A stretch of DNA of 64,000 bases, taken from the NCBI RefSeq assembly GCF_002101965.1, contig NZ_LQQA01000029.1, forward strand, positions 248,001 to 312,000. Reading direction: 5' to 3'. The position numbers were made by a program, and so were the translations under genes. The notes beneath the pieces were generated by a model. It worked only from the letters and a program-made list of their open reading frames with translations, had not been told where the DNA came from and did not search any database. Below, one piece after another: positions 26,891-35,942 of the stretch. Source of the stretch: Mycolicibacterium wolinskyi. GTDB taxonomy: Bacteria > Actinomycetota > Actinomycetes > Mycobacteriales > Mycobacteriaceae. The stretch's first letter is position 1. Every line of letters starts with the position of its first letter.

Positions 26891-27646
26891 ATGACGGGGC
26901 GTCTGGACGGAAAAGTGGCTTTGCTCACCGGTGCTACCGGAGGGATCGGCACAGCGACGGCGGAGAGTTTCCTGCGCGAGGGTGCCCGAGTGGTGGTGAC
27001 CGACACGCGCGCCGACTCACTGTCAGCGCTTACAGAGCGGCTCTCTAGTTACGGCTCAGCAGTCCACGGTGCTGTCGTGGATGTATCGAGGGCCGGCGAC
27101 TGGAACAACGCAGTTGCGCTGGTTGAAGAACGCTTCGGCCGCCTCGATGTGCTAGTCAACATCGCCGGGATCGTGGCGTGGGAGGGCGTAGAAGACGCCG
27201 ATGAACCTTCGTGGGACCGCGTGATTGCGGTGAACCAGAAGGGCACCTGGCTCGGCATGAAGTCGTTCATGCCGCTTCTGCGCGCCAGCGGCAATGCCTC
27301 GGTGATCAACACGTCGTCGGTCCTCGGTCTGATCGGTGGTGGCGGTGCTGCGGCATATCATGCGTCAAAAGGTGCAGTGAGACTGTTGACGAAGACTGCC
27401 GCCGTCGAGTACGCCACACGCGGCGTGCGGGTCAACTCTGTCCATCCCGGCGTCATCGCAACGCCGATGATCGAAGATATCCTCGACGAGCAGGGCGATC
27501 AGCAACCCGACATCGTGCGCACTCCGATGCGGCGGGCCGGTCGTCCCGATGAGATCGCGCCCGTCATGGTGTTTCTCGCCAGCGACGAATCGTCATTTGT
27601 CACGGGAGCTGAGTTCGTCGTCGACGGTGGGCTGACCGCCCACTGA
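26891..27646 (+). CDS. SDR-family oxidoreductase 2
   Basis: 251-residue classical SDR. TGATGGIG (about residue 14), NIAGIV (about 89), NTSSVLG (about 137), YHASK (about 154), and ESSFVTGAEFVVDGG at the end. AGGAGG at 26877-26882 precedes the ATG at 26891; the TTG just upstream is not needed. Middle gene of the SDR operon. Paralogous to the preceding gene but only moderately similar by eye. Confidence 0.88.
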   Translation: MTGRLDGKVALLTGATGGIGTATAESFLREGARVVVTDTRADSLSALTERLSSYGSAVHGAVVDVSRAGDWNNAVALVEERFGRLDVLVNIAGIVAWEGVEDADEPSWDRVIAVNQKGTWLGMKSFMPLLRASGNASVINTSSVLGLIGGGGAAAYHASKGAVRLLTKTAAVEYATRGVRVNSVHPGVIATPMIEDILDEQGDQQPDIVRTPMRRAGRPDEIAPVMVFLASDESSFVTGAEFVVDGGLTAH

Positions 27647-27729
27647 CACCGGTCGTCGCAGTGCCCAGAGCTGGATGCGGGCGTGCGCATGCTCGATGAG
27701 GCGCAACGCTAGAGAAAGGAATCTCGTCC

Positions 27730-28563
27730 ATGTCGGTTTGGTTCATCACCGGAATCTCGCGCGGGCTAGGCCGGGCGCTGACCAAAGCGGCCCTGGGCCG
27801 CGGCCATACAGTGGTCGGAACCACTCGATCCGGGACAGTTGACCTCGACGCGCCCAGGGATCGCCTGCACGTCCTGCCTTTTGATCTCGCTCACCTGGAC
27901 GAGGTCGGCGCGGTGATCGACCGAGCGTGCGCTGTGACGGGTGGCCTGGACGTCGCGGTCAACAACGCCGGATATGGCCTCCTCGGCGCCATCGAGGAAG
28001 CCTCTGCAGAACAGGTCAGGCACCTGTTCGACGTCGACTTGTTTGGGCCACTGCGCGTCATCCAGGCGGCGTTGCCGCATTTGCGGTCACAAGGACGCGG
28101 TCATCTGGTCAATGTGTCCTCGATCGCTGCGCTCGACCCACTAGCCGGTTCGGGACTGTACGCTGCGGCGAAGTCCGCCCTGAGCGCGTTGTCGGAGTCC
28201 TTGTACGAAGAACTGAGTCCGCTCGGCATCAAAGTCACAGTGGTGGAGCCAGGGTCGTTCCGTACTGATTTCCTGTCAACAAAGTGGATACGTTTCACGA
28301 CGACACACGTCGGCGACTATGCCGCGGCCGTCAGACCAGTACCCGAGCACTTCGCTGACCATGCCGGCCGTCAGGTCGGTGACCCCGACCGCGCCGCTAC
28401 GGTCATCATCGACGCGGTGGAATCCGACACCCCGCCACTACACCTGGTGCTCGGTGCTGACGCGTTACGTCGCTGCCGTGGCCGCCTGCAGCGGTTGAGC
28501 GCTGATCTTGACGCATGGGAGAATCGTTCTACGGCAACATCATTCGTGCCCGGCAGTCGATGA
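27730..28563 (+). CDS. SDR-family oxidoreductase 3
   Basis: 277 residues of the longer SDR type also seen at 12585. TGISRGLG at residues 7-14, NNAGYG near 78, VSSIAA near 130 and the catalytic pair in YAAAK near 143. The tail after residue 180 (PGSFRTDF onward) is like that of the 12585 gene. AGAAAGGAATC precedes the ATG. Last gene of the SDR run. Confidence 0.87.
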   Translation: MSVWFITGISRGLGRALTKAALGRGHTVVGTTRSGTVDLDAPRDRLHVLPFDLAHLDEVGAVIDRACAVTGGLDVAVNNAGYGLLGAIEEASAEQVRHLFDVDLFGPLRVIQAALPHLRSQGRGHLVNVSSIAALDPLAGSGLYAAAKSALSALSESLYEELSPLGIKVTVVEPGSFRTDFLSTKWIRFTTTHVGDYAAAVRPVPEHFADHAGRQVGDPDRAATVIIDAVESDTPPLHLVLGADALRRCRGRLQRLSADLDAWENRSTATSFVPGSR

Positions 28564-29149
28564 CCCGTGGGTGCATCGACCGTCATCCGGAACCGGTGGG
28601 AGGAACTACGTTGGGAGCGGTCTGCGGGCGTCGCTCGACCTCTGATCGCCAGCCAGTCCTTCCGTCACCTGTCGTGAAGCCACGAATTCCCGCCCCAGTA
28701 CCGTTGTGTAGTAGACGAATTGACCGCTGTATGTGCGCACCCAAGTCGGTGGGAAGACCGACGGGGCGTCACCGTGACCGCTCTCGGACGTCGCGGGACC
28801 AGTCGCACACGGTGCCCTAGCTCCCGCGAGAGCGTCCTGATAGGGCGCGAATCCTCACGCTGCTATCGAATACGCGTCGTGGACGGCGCACGGCCTCTTA
28901 GCCGCCACGCGGATCGACTTGGTGAGCCACTCGATCACCGCCGAAGGCTTATCGCGAGCCCGTCTACGCGCTAACTTGCGCAGTTTCGTCGAACGAGTCA
29001 TCGCGTGATGAACCACTCCGCGCCAGCACGCCCTCATCTGTTTCAGCTGCTTCAGCGTTCGCTACCCCCGTACGGACCACCTTGGGCGCCGATCATCGAG
29101 CACCCCAGCCCGGTGAACGCCACGACAAGTCCGCCGTCAACGACACCTT
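28564..29149. other. Gap left of the IS21 element
   Basis: Short frames in both directions (for example a 60-codon arginine-rich minus frame at 28855-29037) lack motifs. Joining this sequence to 31347 onward across the IS21 does not restore any recognisable gene, so the insertion did not obviously split one. Confidence 0.4.
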
Positions 29150-29154
29150 GCGCA

Positions 29155-29206
29155 TGTCAACGGCAATTGAAATCTGATCAGTTGTCGGCAAGTGAATTTT
29201 GACCAG
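29155..29206. repeat. IS21 left terminal inverted repeat
   Basis: Matches the reverse complement of 31290-31341 in about four of five positions. It contains two internal copies of a CGGCAA-x-TGAA-type word, as usual for the multiple transposase-binding sites of IS21. Confidence 0.85.
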
Positions 29207-29213
29207 CTGGGGT

Positions 29214-30011
29214 TCATTGGTCGTCGGCCGTGACGTTGGGGACGCGGCCGAGGTCTCGGTCTTTGATGCGGTAGCTGTCTCCTTTGAGTGAGATGACCTC
29301 GGCGTGGTGCACGAGGCGGTCGATCATGGCGGCGGCGACCACGTCGTCACCGAACACTTCACCCCACCGACCGAACGGCTTGTTCGAGGTGACGATGAGA
29401 CTGGCCCGTTCGTAGCGGGAGGACACCAGTTGGAAGAACAGGTTGGCGGCTTCGGGTTCGAAGGGGATGTAGCCGACTTCGTCGACGACGAGCAGCGGGT
29501 ACCGCGCCAGACGGATGAGCTCGGTTTGCAGCGTGCCGCTGTGATGGGCCGCGGCGAGCCGGTCGACCCATTGACTGGCGGTGGCGAACAAGACCCGGTG
29601 GCCGGCTTGGCAGGCTCGGATCGCCATGCCGGTCGCCAGGTGTGTCTTGCCGGTCCCCGGCGGCCCAAGGAACACGACATTGTCTTTGGCGGTGACGAAA
29701 TCCAGGGTGCCCAGATGGGCGATGGTGTCACGTTTGAGACCGCGAGCGTGGTCGAAGTCGAACTCCTCCAACGATTTCCGGGACGGAAACCGGGCAGCGC
29801 GGATACGTCCCTCACCGCCATGAGACTCGCGGGCAGACACCTCTCGCTGCAGGCAGGCAGCCAGGAACTCTTCGTAGCTCCAGGTCTCGGACCGTGCTCG
29901 CTCGGCGAGGCGATCGACGGCTTCACGCAAGGTGGGCGCTTTCAATGCGCGGGTGAGATAGGCCAGCTCGGCGGTCACGTCGCGGCAGGCGGCAGCGGTC
30001 TTGGCAGTCAT
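29214..30011 (-). CDS. istB: IS21 helper ATPase IstB
   Basis: 265-residue AAA+ protein that assembles the transposase on target DNA. Walker A GPPGTGKTHLA near residue 115, Walker B LLVVDEVGYIPF near 172, sensor-1 Asn in IVTSNKPFGRWGEVFGDD near 206, and the C-terminal IDRLVHHAEVISLKGDSYR. Full length with no damage. ATG at 30011 overlaps the istA stop (ATGA), the usual translational coupling. Confidence 0.93.
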   Translation of the reverse strand: MTAKTAAACRDVTAELAYLTRALKAPTLREAVDRLAERARSETWSYEEFLAACLQREVSARESHGGEGRIRAARFPSRKSLEEFDFDHARGLKRDTIAHLGTLDFVTAKDNVVFLGPPGTGKTHLATGMAIRACQAGHRVLFATASQWVDRLAAAHHSGTLQTELIRLARYPLLVVDEVGYIPFEPEAANLFFQLVSSRYERASLIVTSNKPFGRWGEVFGDDVVAAAMIDRLVHHAEVISLKGDSYRIKDRDLGRVPNVTADDQ

Positions 30012-31246
30012 TGCGCCACCGGCCCGTCGATGTCGACCAGAGCGTCATAGTCGGTCAGCGGGCGCTGCTCGACATCGACCTGGGTGGGGAGCGTGACGAT
30101 GTCGAAGCGGTTGCGGCGCATAGCCTTAGCCGCGGCGAGGTGTTCGGGGTCGCTGATCGTCTGGTGTTTGGCCCAGGCTCGGTCATGCTCAGCAACCAAC
30201 CGTCCAGCACACCACACCCGGACCCGGTTCAGGTCCGCGATGACCTCAATACGCCGACCCACCACGGCCGGATGTACCGAGTAGTCGTTGGTGTCCAGGC
30301 GCACGTAGTGATCACGCGGTAACCGGGCATGGGTTCGCCATCCGGTGGCTGGTGCGACCGGCGGCAGTGCCACCATGGCGGCCCTGTCGGCCTCGATCCG
30401 GTCCGCCGGTCGGCAGCCCAGCACGCGATGGCGGCGGTGATTGGCGATGACCAGCCACTGGCCAAGTTGGGTATTGAAATCCGCTGGTGAAGCGAACACC
30501 CGGCCCGGCAGAAATGCTCGCTCCAGGTAGTCGTGGAAACGCTCCACCAGGCCTTTGGCTTCGGGGTCAGCGGGTTTGCAAATCACCACTTTGGCGGCCA
30601 CCGTCCCGCGGAACGCCTGACACGACGCGGTCAATTCCGGTGCCCGCGCCCGCCACCGCCCGACCGCGCCCTCGCCGTCCCAGACGAACACTCGCGACAC
30701 TGCACCCAACACCGAAAGGTGTTGCCACCACGCGGCATACAAATCTTCAGCGCAACGGCTGGGGATCAGCAACGCTGAGGCCCAGCGCGAATACCCACAG
30801 ACCATCGTCATCACCGGCAGCGCAGTAGCCGTGCGCGTCTGACGATGACCTACAGGGATCTGTATGTCGGGGAACCACAAGTCGCACTGCGCGATCTCGC
30901 CGGCCTGATAGGTCGTGCGGGAGGCCGGGTCCGGCGGCAGATACACCGGCCGCAACTCACGCACCCGCTCACTGAGCGTGCGGATCGAATACTGCCAGTC
31001 GATCCGCTCGGCGATCACCGTCGATGGCATCCGTGGATACGCCGCCAGTAGCTCGCGAATCCTCGGTTCGGCCTCATCGACCACCGACCCCGCCGACACC
31101 CTCTGATACTTCGGCGGCCGATCACTGGCCAACGCCGCCTTCACAGTGTTGCGGGCCACCCCCATCACCCGCGCGACCTCAGAAATCGATAACTGCTCCG
31201 AACGGCGCAACCGCCGGATCTCTGCCCAGTCCTCCACACTCAACAC
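30008..31246 (-). CDS. istA: IS21 transposase IstA
   Basis: DDE transposase. N-terminal HTH (LSVEDWAEIRRLRRSEQLSI, VARNTVKAAL), then the integrase core: QCDLWFPD with the first Asp, VWDGEGAV with the second and KGLVERFHDYLERAF with the Glu, followed by the beta-barrel tail (YSVHPAVVGRRIEV). GTG at 31246 starts right before LSVEDW, where related proteins start, and keeps the gene outside the terminal repeat; a TTG at 31297 inside the repeat would add 17 residues. Intact. Confidence 0.92.
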   Translation of the reverse strand: MLSVEDWAEIRRLRRSEQLSISEVARVMGVARNTVKAALASDRPPKYQRVSAGSVVDEAEPRIRELLAAYPRMPSTVIAERIDWQYSIRTLSERVRELRPVYLPPDPASRTTYQAGEIAQCDLWFPDIQIPVGHRQTRTATALPVMTMVCGYSRWASALLIPSRCAEDLYAAWWQHLSVLGAVSRVFVWDGEGAVGRWRARAPELTASCQAFRGTVAAKVVICKPADPEAKGLVERFHDYLERAFLPGRVFASPADFNTQLGQWLVIANHRRHRVLGCRPADRIEADRAAMVALPPVAPATGWRTHARLPRDHYVRLDTNDYSVHPAVVGRRIEVIADLNRVRVWCAGRLVAEHDRAWAKHQTISDPEHLAAAKAMRRNRFDIVTLPTQVDVEQRPLTDYDALVDIDGPVAQ

Positions 31247-31289
31247 TCGCTTCCTCCCTGGCTTGCCCAAGCCAAGGGTCTCCAGGAAG

Positions 31290-31341
31290 CTGGTCAAAAT
31301 TCAGTTGCCGCGCTCTGGTCAGTATTCAGTTGCCGCCGACA
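31290..31341. repeat. IS21 right terminal inverted repeat
   Basis: Partner of 29155-29206; innermost 14 bp TGAATTTTGACCAG are identical in both ends. Two TTCAGTTGCCG words lie inside it. Confidence 0.85.
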
Positions 31342-31540
31342 GCGCACACGGCATCGCTCTCTAGGTCAATTGGTGTCCTGCGGAGGAGACCTCACCGGAG
31401 AAAACGAGCAAATGAGTGGTCGTTGATGCGGGGTGAACTTCCCAAAGTCACCGTAGTGGCCACCGTAATGGGGAAGCCGGCATACTTCCTGGATGTATCA
31501 CGCCCGCCAAGGCTTGGGTATGTGCCGGTAATGTCGCGAT

Positions 31541-32389
31541 ATGGCTACCAGCGAACTCGGCGACTATCTCCGCGGCCGGCGGGCCGCGATGGGTCCCGAC
31601 GCGGTCGGGCTTCCCGTGAGCAGGCACCGCCGGGTCGCTGGCTTGCGACGGGAGGAGGTCGCGCTGCTGGCGGGTCTCAGCGTCGACTACTACAGCCGTT
31701 TAGAGCAGGGCCGCGAGCGTAGTCCCTCTGCGCAGGTCGTGGATTCGCTCGCTGACGCGTTGCGGCTGGATACCGATGGTCGGCGACACCTTTACCGACT
31801 GGCCGGCTACATACCCAGCGACACTGGTGCAGTCGACGACCGTGTCGACCCGGCGCTGTTGCAGCTGATGTCGGCATGGCCGGACAATCCGGCGATCGTC
31901 TTCAACATCGCCTATGACGTGTTGGCGTCCAATGGGATCGCCGATGTTCTCTTCCACAAATGGACGCATTCGCGAAACCTGATGCAGATCGTCTTCACCG
32001 ATCCCCACGCACGTACCTTCTATTGTGATTGGCAGAAAGTGGCAAGAAATTCGGTGGCTGGCTTCCGTCTCAACCACGGGCGATCTCCCGGTCATCCGCG
32101 TATCCAAAGAGTCCTCGAAGGATTGTTGGCAACGAGCCCCGAGTTCACGGAGCTATGGGAGCGCCATGACGCGCGTGGAAAGACGCGGGAGCAGAAACTG
32201 TTCCATCACGACGACGTCGGAGAACTAACCCTGTCGATGCAGACGTTCGACGTGCGATCCAGCCCTGGCCAAGAATTGGTTGTGTACCAAGCCGAGCCCG
32301 GTTCGAGCAGTGCTGATGCGCTCAAGCTGCTGGGGTCCTTGGCTGAAACGGTTGGCACCGCGAACCATGGTCAAGCTGGCCAACGATGA
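31541..32389 (+). CDS. XRE-type regulator with MmyB-like ligand-binding domain
   Basis: 282 residues. N-terminal helix-turn-helix (LGDYLRGRRAAMGP, RREEVALLAGLSVDYYSRLE, RSPSAQVVDSLADALRL) followed by the PAS-like MmyB domain (VFNIAYDVLASN near residue 123, TFYCDWQKVARNSVAGFR, FHHDDVGELTLSMQTFDV, ELVVYQAEPGS). Such actinobacterial regulators usually sit beside and control SDR genes and are thought to bind a fatty-acid-like ligand. Here the SDR operon lies 3 kb to the left, separated by the IS21 insertion. Confidence 0.9.
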   Translation: MATSELGDYLRGRRAAMGPDAVGLPVSRHRRVAGLRREEVALLAGLSVDYYSRLEQGRERSPSAQVVDSLADALRLDTDGRRHLYRLAGYIPSDTGAVDDRVDPALLQLMSAWPDNPAIVFNIAYDVLASNGIADVLFHKWTHSRNLMQIVFTDPHARTFYCDWQKVARNSVAGFRLNHGRSPGHPRIQRVLEGLLATSPEFTELWERHDARGKTREQKLFHHDDVGELTLSMQTFDVRSSPGQELVVYQAEPGSSSADALKLLGSLAETVGTANHGQAGQR

Positions 32390-32532
32390 CCGCTGGTGCC
32401 CTGAGTTTTGGCCTGCGGTGGATTCTTCCCGGCCTTGCCTCGGCGTGCCGCGGTGATGGCTGACTGTTGGACCGTGCCCTGCTGCCCTGCAGTCACTGTC
32501 GCTGGGGTGTGCGTTGGTTGGCTGATCTCGTG

Positions 32533-33816
32533 TGTCCCTATTCTGAGACCATCAGATCCGTACCCGTGTTGTTGGTCCACGGTTGTGAGAGTTGAGGGCA
32601 GAGTGATCCTTGGGAGGTCACATGCTCCCGTCAGTATTCGTCGTCGGTGCGCCGGCAAATCGTCGCCCGGCTGCGCACAGGTGAACCGGTAGCCGCCGTG
32701 GCGGCCGAGACCGGAATCTGCCAGGCGACCCTGTTCCGCTGGAAGCGCCAGGCCCTCATCGACGCCGGCGTCATCGAGGGCATCCCGAGCGTGGAGGCCG
32801 ACGAACTGACAGCCGTCCACAAACGCATCGCCCAACTCGAGGCCGAGCTGGCTTTGACCCGTGATGCGTGCGCCTTATTCGATGAACAGGCGGTGGTGCC
32901 CCCAAAACACCGACGCGCGATCACTGAAGGGCTGATCGCGCGAGGGCACTCCGCCTGATCTTCCTGTCGCATAACGGGATTAGCCCGATCATTGCTGCAA
33001 TACCACCGACGCCGCCCCATCCCGGATCGTGAGGTTCGAAGGCTCATTGTGGCCGACACGATCGCGGAGATACACCAGCGTTCTCGTGGCACGTATGGCC
33101 GCCGCCGGGTGCGCGCGGCGCTGCTGGATGACTACGACATGAACGTTAACCACAAGCTCGTCAACTCGATCATGTCCGAACACGGGCTCTACGGGTTGCC
33201 GCGGCCGGGACGGCGGAAACCGAACCTGATCGGCGTCGACACCCCGGTTGACCTGGTAAACCGGCAGTTCGCTGCCACGATGCCCAACGAACTGTGATGC
33301 ACCGACATCACCGAACACCCCGCCCGCGACGGCAAGGTGTATTGCTGTGCGATCATGGACTGCTTCTCGCGAATGATTGTGGCCCGCACCTTCTCCACCA
33401 CCGCTGACACCGCCTTGGTCAACAACGCGGTCAACATGGCCGTAGAGTACCGAACGCGTAGTGGGCCAACGATTCTGCACGCCGACCACGGCACGCAGTC
33501 CACGTCCTGGAGCTTTGGGGCGAACATGCGGCGATGGGGTCTGCTCGGCTCGTTCGGCACCGTAGGCGACTGCTTCGATAACGCCGCCATGGAGTCCTTC
33601 TGGGCACGGATGCAAGTCGAACTACTCAACACCCGCCGATGGGCCACCACTATCGAACTGGCCGCCGCCATGGCCGATTACATCGACAACTTCTACAACG
33701 GCGAACGCCGCCACAGCTACCTCGGTAACATGAGCCCCGCAGAGTTCGAAACACTCTTGGACATCCACCTATTAGATCCCCAACTCGCATGATGACGGCT
33801 CGAAACGGCGGGGACA
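32533..33816 (+). mobile_element. Decayed IS3-family element (candidate ends TGTCCC / GGGACA)
   Basis: The transposase frame is enclosed by TGTCCC at 32533 and GGGACA ending at 33816; with a small gap the inner bases also pair (GAG-CC-TCA). No 3-bp target duplication is visible, and the ends are only tentative. Confidence 0.5.
32647..33792 (+). pseudogene. IS3-family transposase inactivated by two nonsense codons
   Basis: A single frame from GTG 32647 to 33792 would encode a fused HTH plus integrase-core transposase of about 381 residues: AAETGICQATLFRWKRQAL, ARGTYGRRRV-type helix-turn, CTDITEHPARDGKV (first Asp), ILHADHGTQST (second), DNAAMESFWARMQVEL (Glu). Two TGA codons break it: 32956-32958, where GHSA-R-SSCRIT is expected (CGA to TGA), and 33295-33297, where NEL-W-CTDIT is expected (TGG to TGA). 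Everything else stays in frame, so decay is recent. Confidence 0.82.
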
Positions 33817-33871
33817 GATCAGCTGGACTCATTCAACGGGAACACGCCAAGTCCGCTGAGCTGTGGGACGC

Positions 33872-34439
33872 ATGGCTCGGATCAAGTTATTGGAGCAGGA
33901 GAATGAAGTTCTGCGCCGGGCCACGGCCCATCTTTCGCAGGCCAACCTTCCGGGAAAGGGATCTACCCGCTCGTAAGTGAGCTCGCCGCCGACGGGATCC
34001 CCGTTGCGGTGACGTGCCGGGTACTACAGCTCGTCCGCCAGCCCTACTACCGCTGGGGGCCCATCCCATCATCGACGCGGCCGGTTGCATCCTGCACTCC
34101 GATCGTGGATCTCAGTTCAGGTCAAGAAGATTCGTGCACGCACTCACCCGTTACGAGATGGTCGGATCGATGAGGCGCCGTCGGCGACAATGCGTCGATG
34201 GAGAGCTTCCTTGGGGCCTGCTGCAGAACAACGTGCTGGATTGGCGCCGCTCGGGCACACGAGAAGAGTTGCGGATCGTGATCGTTACCTGGATCGAACG
34301 GACCTATCACCGTCGTCGGCGCCAGTCCGGACTTGGACGGTTGACCCCGATCGAGTTGGAAGCGATCATGACTCGCGGGCCAGTCAGGCCGCGTGACCGA
34401 AACTGTCACCTGATCGTGCGGCAGACTCCCCAGCGTTGA
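33872..34439 (+). pseudogene. Second IS3-family transposase remnant, frameshifted and deleted
   Basis: ATG 33872 reads ARIKLLEQENEVLRRATAHL SQANLPGK (leucine-zipper end of OrfA). A shift leads to LVSELAADGIPVAVTCRVLQ LVRQPYYRW (OrfB start), then after a deletion of the core the other frame reads AGCILHSDRGSQFRSRRFVH, LLQNNVLDWRR and IERTYHRRRRQSGLGRLTPI. Parts of an ordinary IS3 transposase in order, but unable to encode a protein. Confidence 0.7.
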
Positions 34440-34705
34440 CCGCTGTCGTCTGCCATGAGCTTGGGACCATTGTGCCGTACGACCGGATCCACCGCGGTGT
34501 GCAGACCTCAACACACGGTGGACAAGCCAACAGGTGGTGACGACAGACGTCGACCAACCGCCCCCACACGCCTACGTGTGTAGGACGGGCCCAGCCCTCG
34601 CTTCGATTGCGTCACCCCAGGCCTACTTCATGGCCCTAAGGCGGCGACATCGATCACATTCATCACCTGGGCAACGGAGGCGTCATCGAATCAGCTGCTC
34701 GTCAC
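34440..34705. other. Gap between IS remnants and the PrpF-family gene
   Basis: No recognisable coding sequence; probably the end of the IS3 debris. It marks the left edge of the facing-operon cluster. Confidence 0.4.
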
Positions 34706-35896
34706 CTAAATGCCCGAACCGGGCTCCCCTTCGGAGGAGGCGCTGCGTCTCCTCGGATCGATGGCCGCCTTGTGGTTCTCCCCGGGCATCGACGGTATGT
34801 AGGCCTCACCCCGCATCAGACGGCGGGCTGAGCGGCTCAGCCCGAGAAGATCGAATGCGATGAAGGGTTTGGCATCCACCCGGCGATGAACGACACGGAC
34901 GGCGGTGACGCCCGATGGGTGGCCGATCAACAAGTGGTCGGGTTTGCGATTCACGGCAACGTCTTTGACGATCGAACCTTCTATTCGGGACGCTGCGGCA
35001 AGATTGATCGCACCTGTCCCGGCGACGCTCTCATGCAGCCGATTCATGAACATCAGCCGTAGCCGCAGATCCATATCGGCATCGTCGACAGCAGCCCCGT
35101 TGAGCGTTGCATAGCGTTGTGGTGCAGCGACAAACCCGATCATTGGGAACGCCGCCGCTTCGATGTCGGCGTTCTTCCAGTCGTCACACAGTCCCATCAG
35201 CACGCACGCCTTGCCTCGTATCTCGCGGACGAGATCGAGTGGATATTCGATGCTGTCGGTGCGCACCCACACCACGGGGTTGGCGACGTCAACAAGCGAC
35301 ACGGCGATCTGTTCGCCGTTCTCTAAACCCATGATGTCGCGCGGACTTCCGGTCGGTAGCAGCCGGCCGCTCTTGGCGCCGATGGTGTTCGACCAGTCCA
35401 TCACGATCTCGGCAGCTGTTCCCGGAACGCCCGGCAACGTGAAATCGCCTTCGACACAGGCTGTTCCGTTGCTGACCGGCACATGTGCGATCAGCATTTT
35501 GTTGGTGTTCGTGTTGTGGATGCGGACGCGGGTGACGCCCTCGGCAACGGGCACCAAACCTTCGTCGACGGCGAAAGGGCCCACTCCGGCGGAGATGTTG
35601 CCGCAGTTGCCGGTGTAGCTCACTTGATCGGATTCGATGTCGACCTGCGCGAAGGTGTAGTCCACGTCGGCGTCCGGTCTCGACGCAGGCCCGATGATGG
35701 CGATCTTGGAGGTGATGGGGCGTGAACCGCCCAAGCCGTCGATCTGTAGGACGTCAGGCGATCCCATGATCCGGCGTAGGAACGCGTCGCGGTGCGGTCC
35801 GGCAGGGGGGACATCGCGCGCGTGGAAGTACACACCCTTGCTGGTTCCGCCTCGCATCAGAACAGCGGGCACGGCGATCTGGGATGTTTGGGCCAT
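34706..35896 (-). CDS. PrpF-family cis-trans/allylic isomerase
   Basis: 396 residues from ATG 35896, the family's usual size. The signature PAVLMRGGTSKGVYFHARDV is at residues 10-29, with DGLGGSRPITSKIAI, SYTGNCGNISAGVGPFAVDE and the C-terminal GHPSGV motif. Two diaminopimelate-epimerase-like halves. Members isomerise the double bond of unsaturated di- and tricarboxylates: 2-methylaconitate (PrpF), 4-oxalomesaconate (GalD), methylitaconate and aconitate. Lies behind the LysR gene on the same strand with 46 bp between. With the neighbouring MmgE/PrpD and itaconate genes, trans/cis-aconitate or a methyl analogue is a reasonable substrate; this is inference. Confidence 0.85.
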   Translation of the reverse strand: MAQTSQIAVPAVLMRGGTSKGVYFHARDVPPAGPHRDAFLRRIMGSPDVLQIDGLGGSRPITSKIAIIGPASRPDADVDYTFAQVDIESDQVSYTGNCGNISAGVGPFAVDEGLVPVAEGVTRVRIHNTNTNKMLIAHVPVSNGTACVEGDFTLPGVPGTAAEIVMDWSNTIGAKSGRLLPTGSPRDIMGLENGEQIAVSLVDVANPVVWVRTDSIEYPLDLVREIRGKACVLMGLCDDWKNADIEAAAFPMIGFVAAPQRYATLNGAAVDDADMDLRLRLMFMNRLHESVAGTGAINLAAASRIEGSIVKDVAVNRKPDHLLIGHPSGVTAVRVVHRRVDAKPFIAFDLLGLSRSARRLMRGEAYIPSMPGENHKAAIDPRRRSASSEGEPGSGI

Positions 35897-35926
35897 GACG
35901 GCAGTGTGCCGCGACGCGCCCCGGCC

Positions 35927-35936
35927 GTGAAATGAC
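35927..35936 (+). promoter_or_regulatory. GTGAAATGAC motif, copy 3 (upstream of the PrpF-family gene)
   Basis: The same 10-mer found before both LysR genes occurs in the 46-bp gap in front of the PrpF-family gene, on the strand opposite to that gene. The following CAGACAAT also resembles the other copies. Confidence 0.4.
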
Positions 35937-35942
35937 AGAAGT

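Larger units (their letters stand above)
29155..31341 (-). mobile_element. Complete IS21-family insertion sequence
   Basis: 2187 bp with istA and istB, bounded by 52-bp inverted repeats starting TGTC and ending GACCAG, and flanked by the 5-bp direct repeat GCGCA (29150-29154 and 31342-31346). The intact genes, paired ends and exact target duplication indicate a recent, probably still active insertion. Confidence 0.9.

Noticed and set aside
31438..31476. CTTCCC ... GGGAAG dyad before the XRE gene as an operator
   Set aside because: Arms are only 6 bp with a 27-bp spacer; this can occur by chance, and nothing else supports it.
33295..33297. TGA in the IS3 transposase as a recoded (selenocysteine or programmed readthrough) codon
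   Set aside because: A second TGA occurs at 32956 in the same gene, no recoding element is apparent, and the expected residues are ordinary Trp and Arg. Simple nonsense mutation explains it.
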